Below, in pieces: positions 7,609 through 8,088 of a DNA stretch of 8,088 nt. The notes beneath the pieces were generated by a model. The model was given only the letters and a program-made list of their open reading frames with translations. It did not search any database and had not been told where the DNA came from. The translations under genes were made by a program, and so were the position numbers. This stretch comes from an uncultured Collinsella sp. (GTDB taxonomy: Bacteria; Actinomycetota; Coriobacteriia; Coriobacteriales; Coriobacteriaceae), in the NCBI GenBank assembly GCA_902496775.1, contig CABVCF010000086.1, positions 1-8,088 of the forward strand, given 5' to 3'. Positions within the stretch are counted from its first letter, which is position 1. Each line of letters begins with the position of its first letter.

Positions 7609-8088
7609 TTAAAAGTCATCGGGGGAGAGCGTATGGACGAACTCGTCGAACTTCTCGAACTCCTGCTCGTCGTCGACTTCCTCGGCGTGCGGTGAGACGG
7701 TACCCAGGCGATTCATGATGTCGTCTTCAACGAACATGGGGGCATTACTGCGTACGGCAAGGGCGATGGCGTCGCTCGGACGTGCATCGATTCTATGCTC
7801 GCTGCCATCGGCCAACACGACAACCGTCGCATAGAACACCGGCGGCTCGGCACGAACGATCTCGATGCGCTCGAGCTTGGCGCCCAGGGCATCGACAGTG
7901 TCAAGCAGCAGGTCATGCGCAATCGGGCGCTCGGCGCGACCGCTATCGATGCCACGGCTAATGGCCGCGGCCTCAAACGAGCCGGTCTGAATGGAAAGCG
8001 AACGCAGGGGTGCCGTCGAATCCGACTTGCCGCAGCGCTCACGAAGCACGATAAGCGATGGCACGGGACCGGCGGCCATGACGATGGT
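7609..8088 (-). CDS. DUF151 bifunctional-nuclease-domain protein (5' end missing)
   Basis: The frame is open to the right edge, so the N-terminus lies outside. Numbered from the Met at 8079, the protein shows the DUF151/BFN pattern: PSLIVLRE (7-14), SFEAAAIS (34-41), RPIAHDLLLDTVDALGAKLERIEI (51-74), VFYATVVVL (81-89) and the signature IDARPSDAIALAVR (97-110), then APMFVEDDIM (113-122). Some members have nuclease activity, but the role of most bacterial members is unknown. The segment before SFEAAAIS is unusual: RCGKSDSTAPLRSLSIQTG replaces the usual short LPIWIG-type strand. The acidic tail (about 132-156, DDEQEFEKFDEF) follows the domain. ATG at 8079 is probably not the start, because TIV upstream continues the first strand of the fold and no ribosome site is visible. 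The next gene's start region follows closely, suggesting an operon. Confidence 0.92.
   Translation of the reverse strand, partial: TIVMAAGPVPSLIVLRERCGKSDSTAPLRSLSIQTGSFEAAAISRGIDSGRAERPIAHDLLLDTVDALGAKLERIEIVRAEPPVFYATVVVLADGSEHRIDARPSDAIALAVRSNAPMFVEDDIMNRLGTVSPHAEEVDDEQEFEKFDEFVHTLSPDDF

Noticed and set aside
7609..8079. DUF151 gene complete with the ATG at 8079 as its start
   Set aside because: The open frame continues to the edge, the residues before that Met fit the first strand of the domain, and no ribosome site precedes it; a start beyond the window is more likely.

Overview
The window is about 8.1 kb of moderately high-GC bacterial DNA. Every gene I can support is on the minus strand, so the transcription order runs from the right edge to the left. 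A BipA/TypA GTPase, a DUF151 bifunctional-nuclease-domain protein and sortase-anchored surface pilins with Gram-positive sorting signals point to a high-GC Gram-positive. The overall style fits class Coriobacteriia, most likely a Collinsella-like gut anaerobe. That assignment is inference from protein style, not from a search.

Right part (8088 to 4786), housekeeping block: a 5'-truncated DUF151 protein, a small two-helix membrane protein, an unrecognised very acidic 149-residue protein, then typA. The first three are closely spaced (29-30 nt between coding regions when the membrane protein start at 7578 is used) and probably co-transcribed. A 117-nt gap holding a strong hairpin and a perfect 10-bp palindrome separates them from typA. 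An intrinsic terminator closes typA at 4724-4758.

Middle (4365-4785), 421 nt without a gene: it contains the typA terminator, an AT-rich stretch with two similar 10-bp palindromes centred 50 bp apart, a plausible sigma-70-type promoter, and a leader of about 145 nt running into the first pilus gene.

Left part (4364 to 1), a sortase-dependent pilus operon: a 1242-residue surface protein (signal peptide, five related adhesin-type modules, SpaA-like domain, Spy0128/FctA-like domain, LPEAGG sorting signal, basic tail), followed by an overlapping gene for a fimbrial isopeptide-forming pilin that runs off the left edge. The stop of the first gene lies inside the start region of the second (GTGAGTAA), which suggests translational coupling. 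The large protein is the likely tip or adhesive subunit and the second the likely shaft subunit; a pilin sortase would be expected just beyond the left edge.

The most notable observations are an abrupt switch inside the second pilin gene to 84 consecutive codons ending in G or C, the five-module Lys/Asp/Asn pattern of the large adhesin with one module apparently lacking its lysine, and paired palindromes upstream of the pilus promoter. No mobile element, CRISPR array, tRNA or rRNA was seen.
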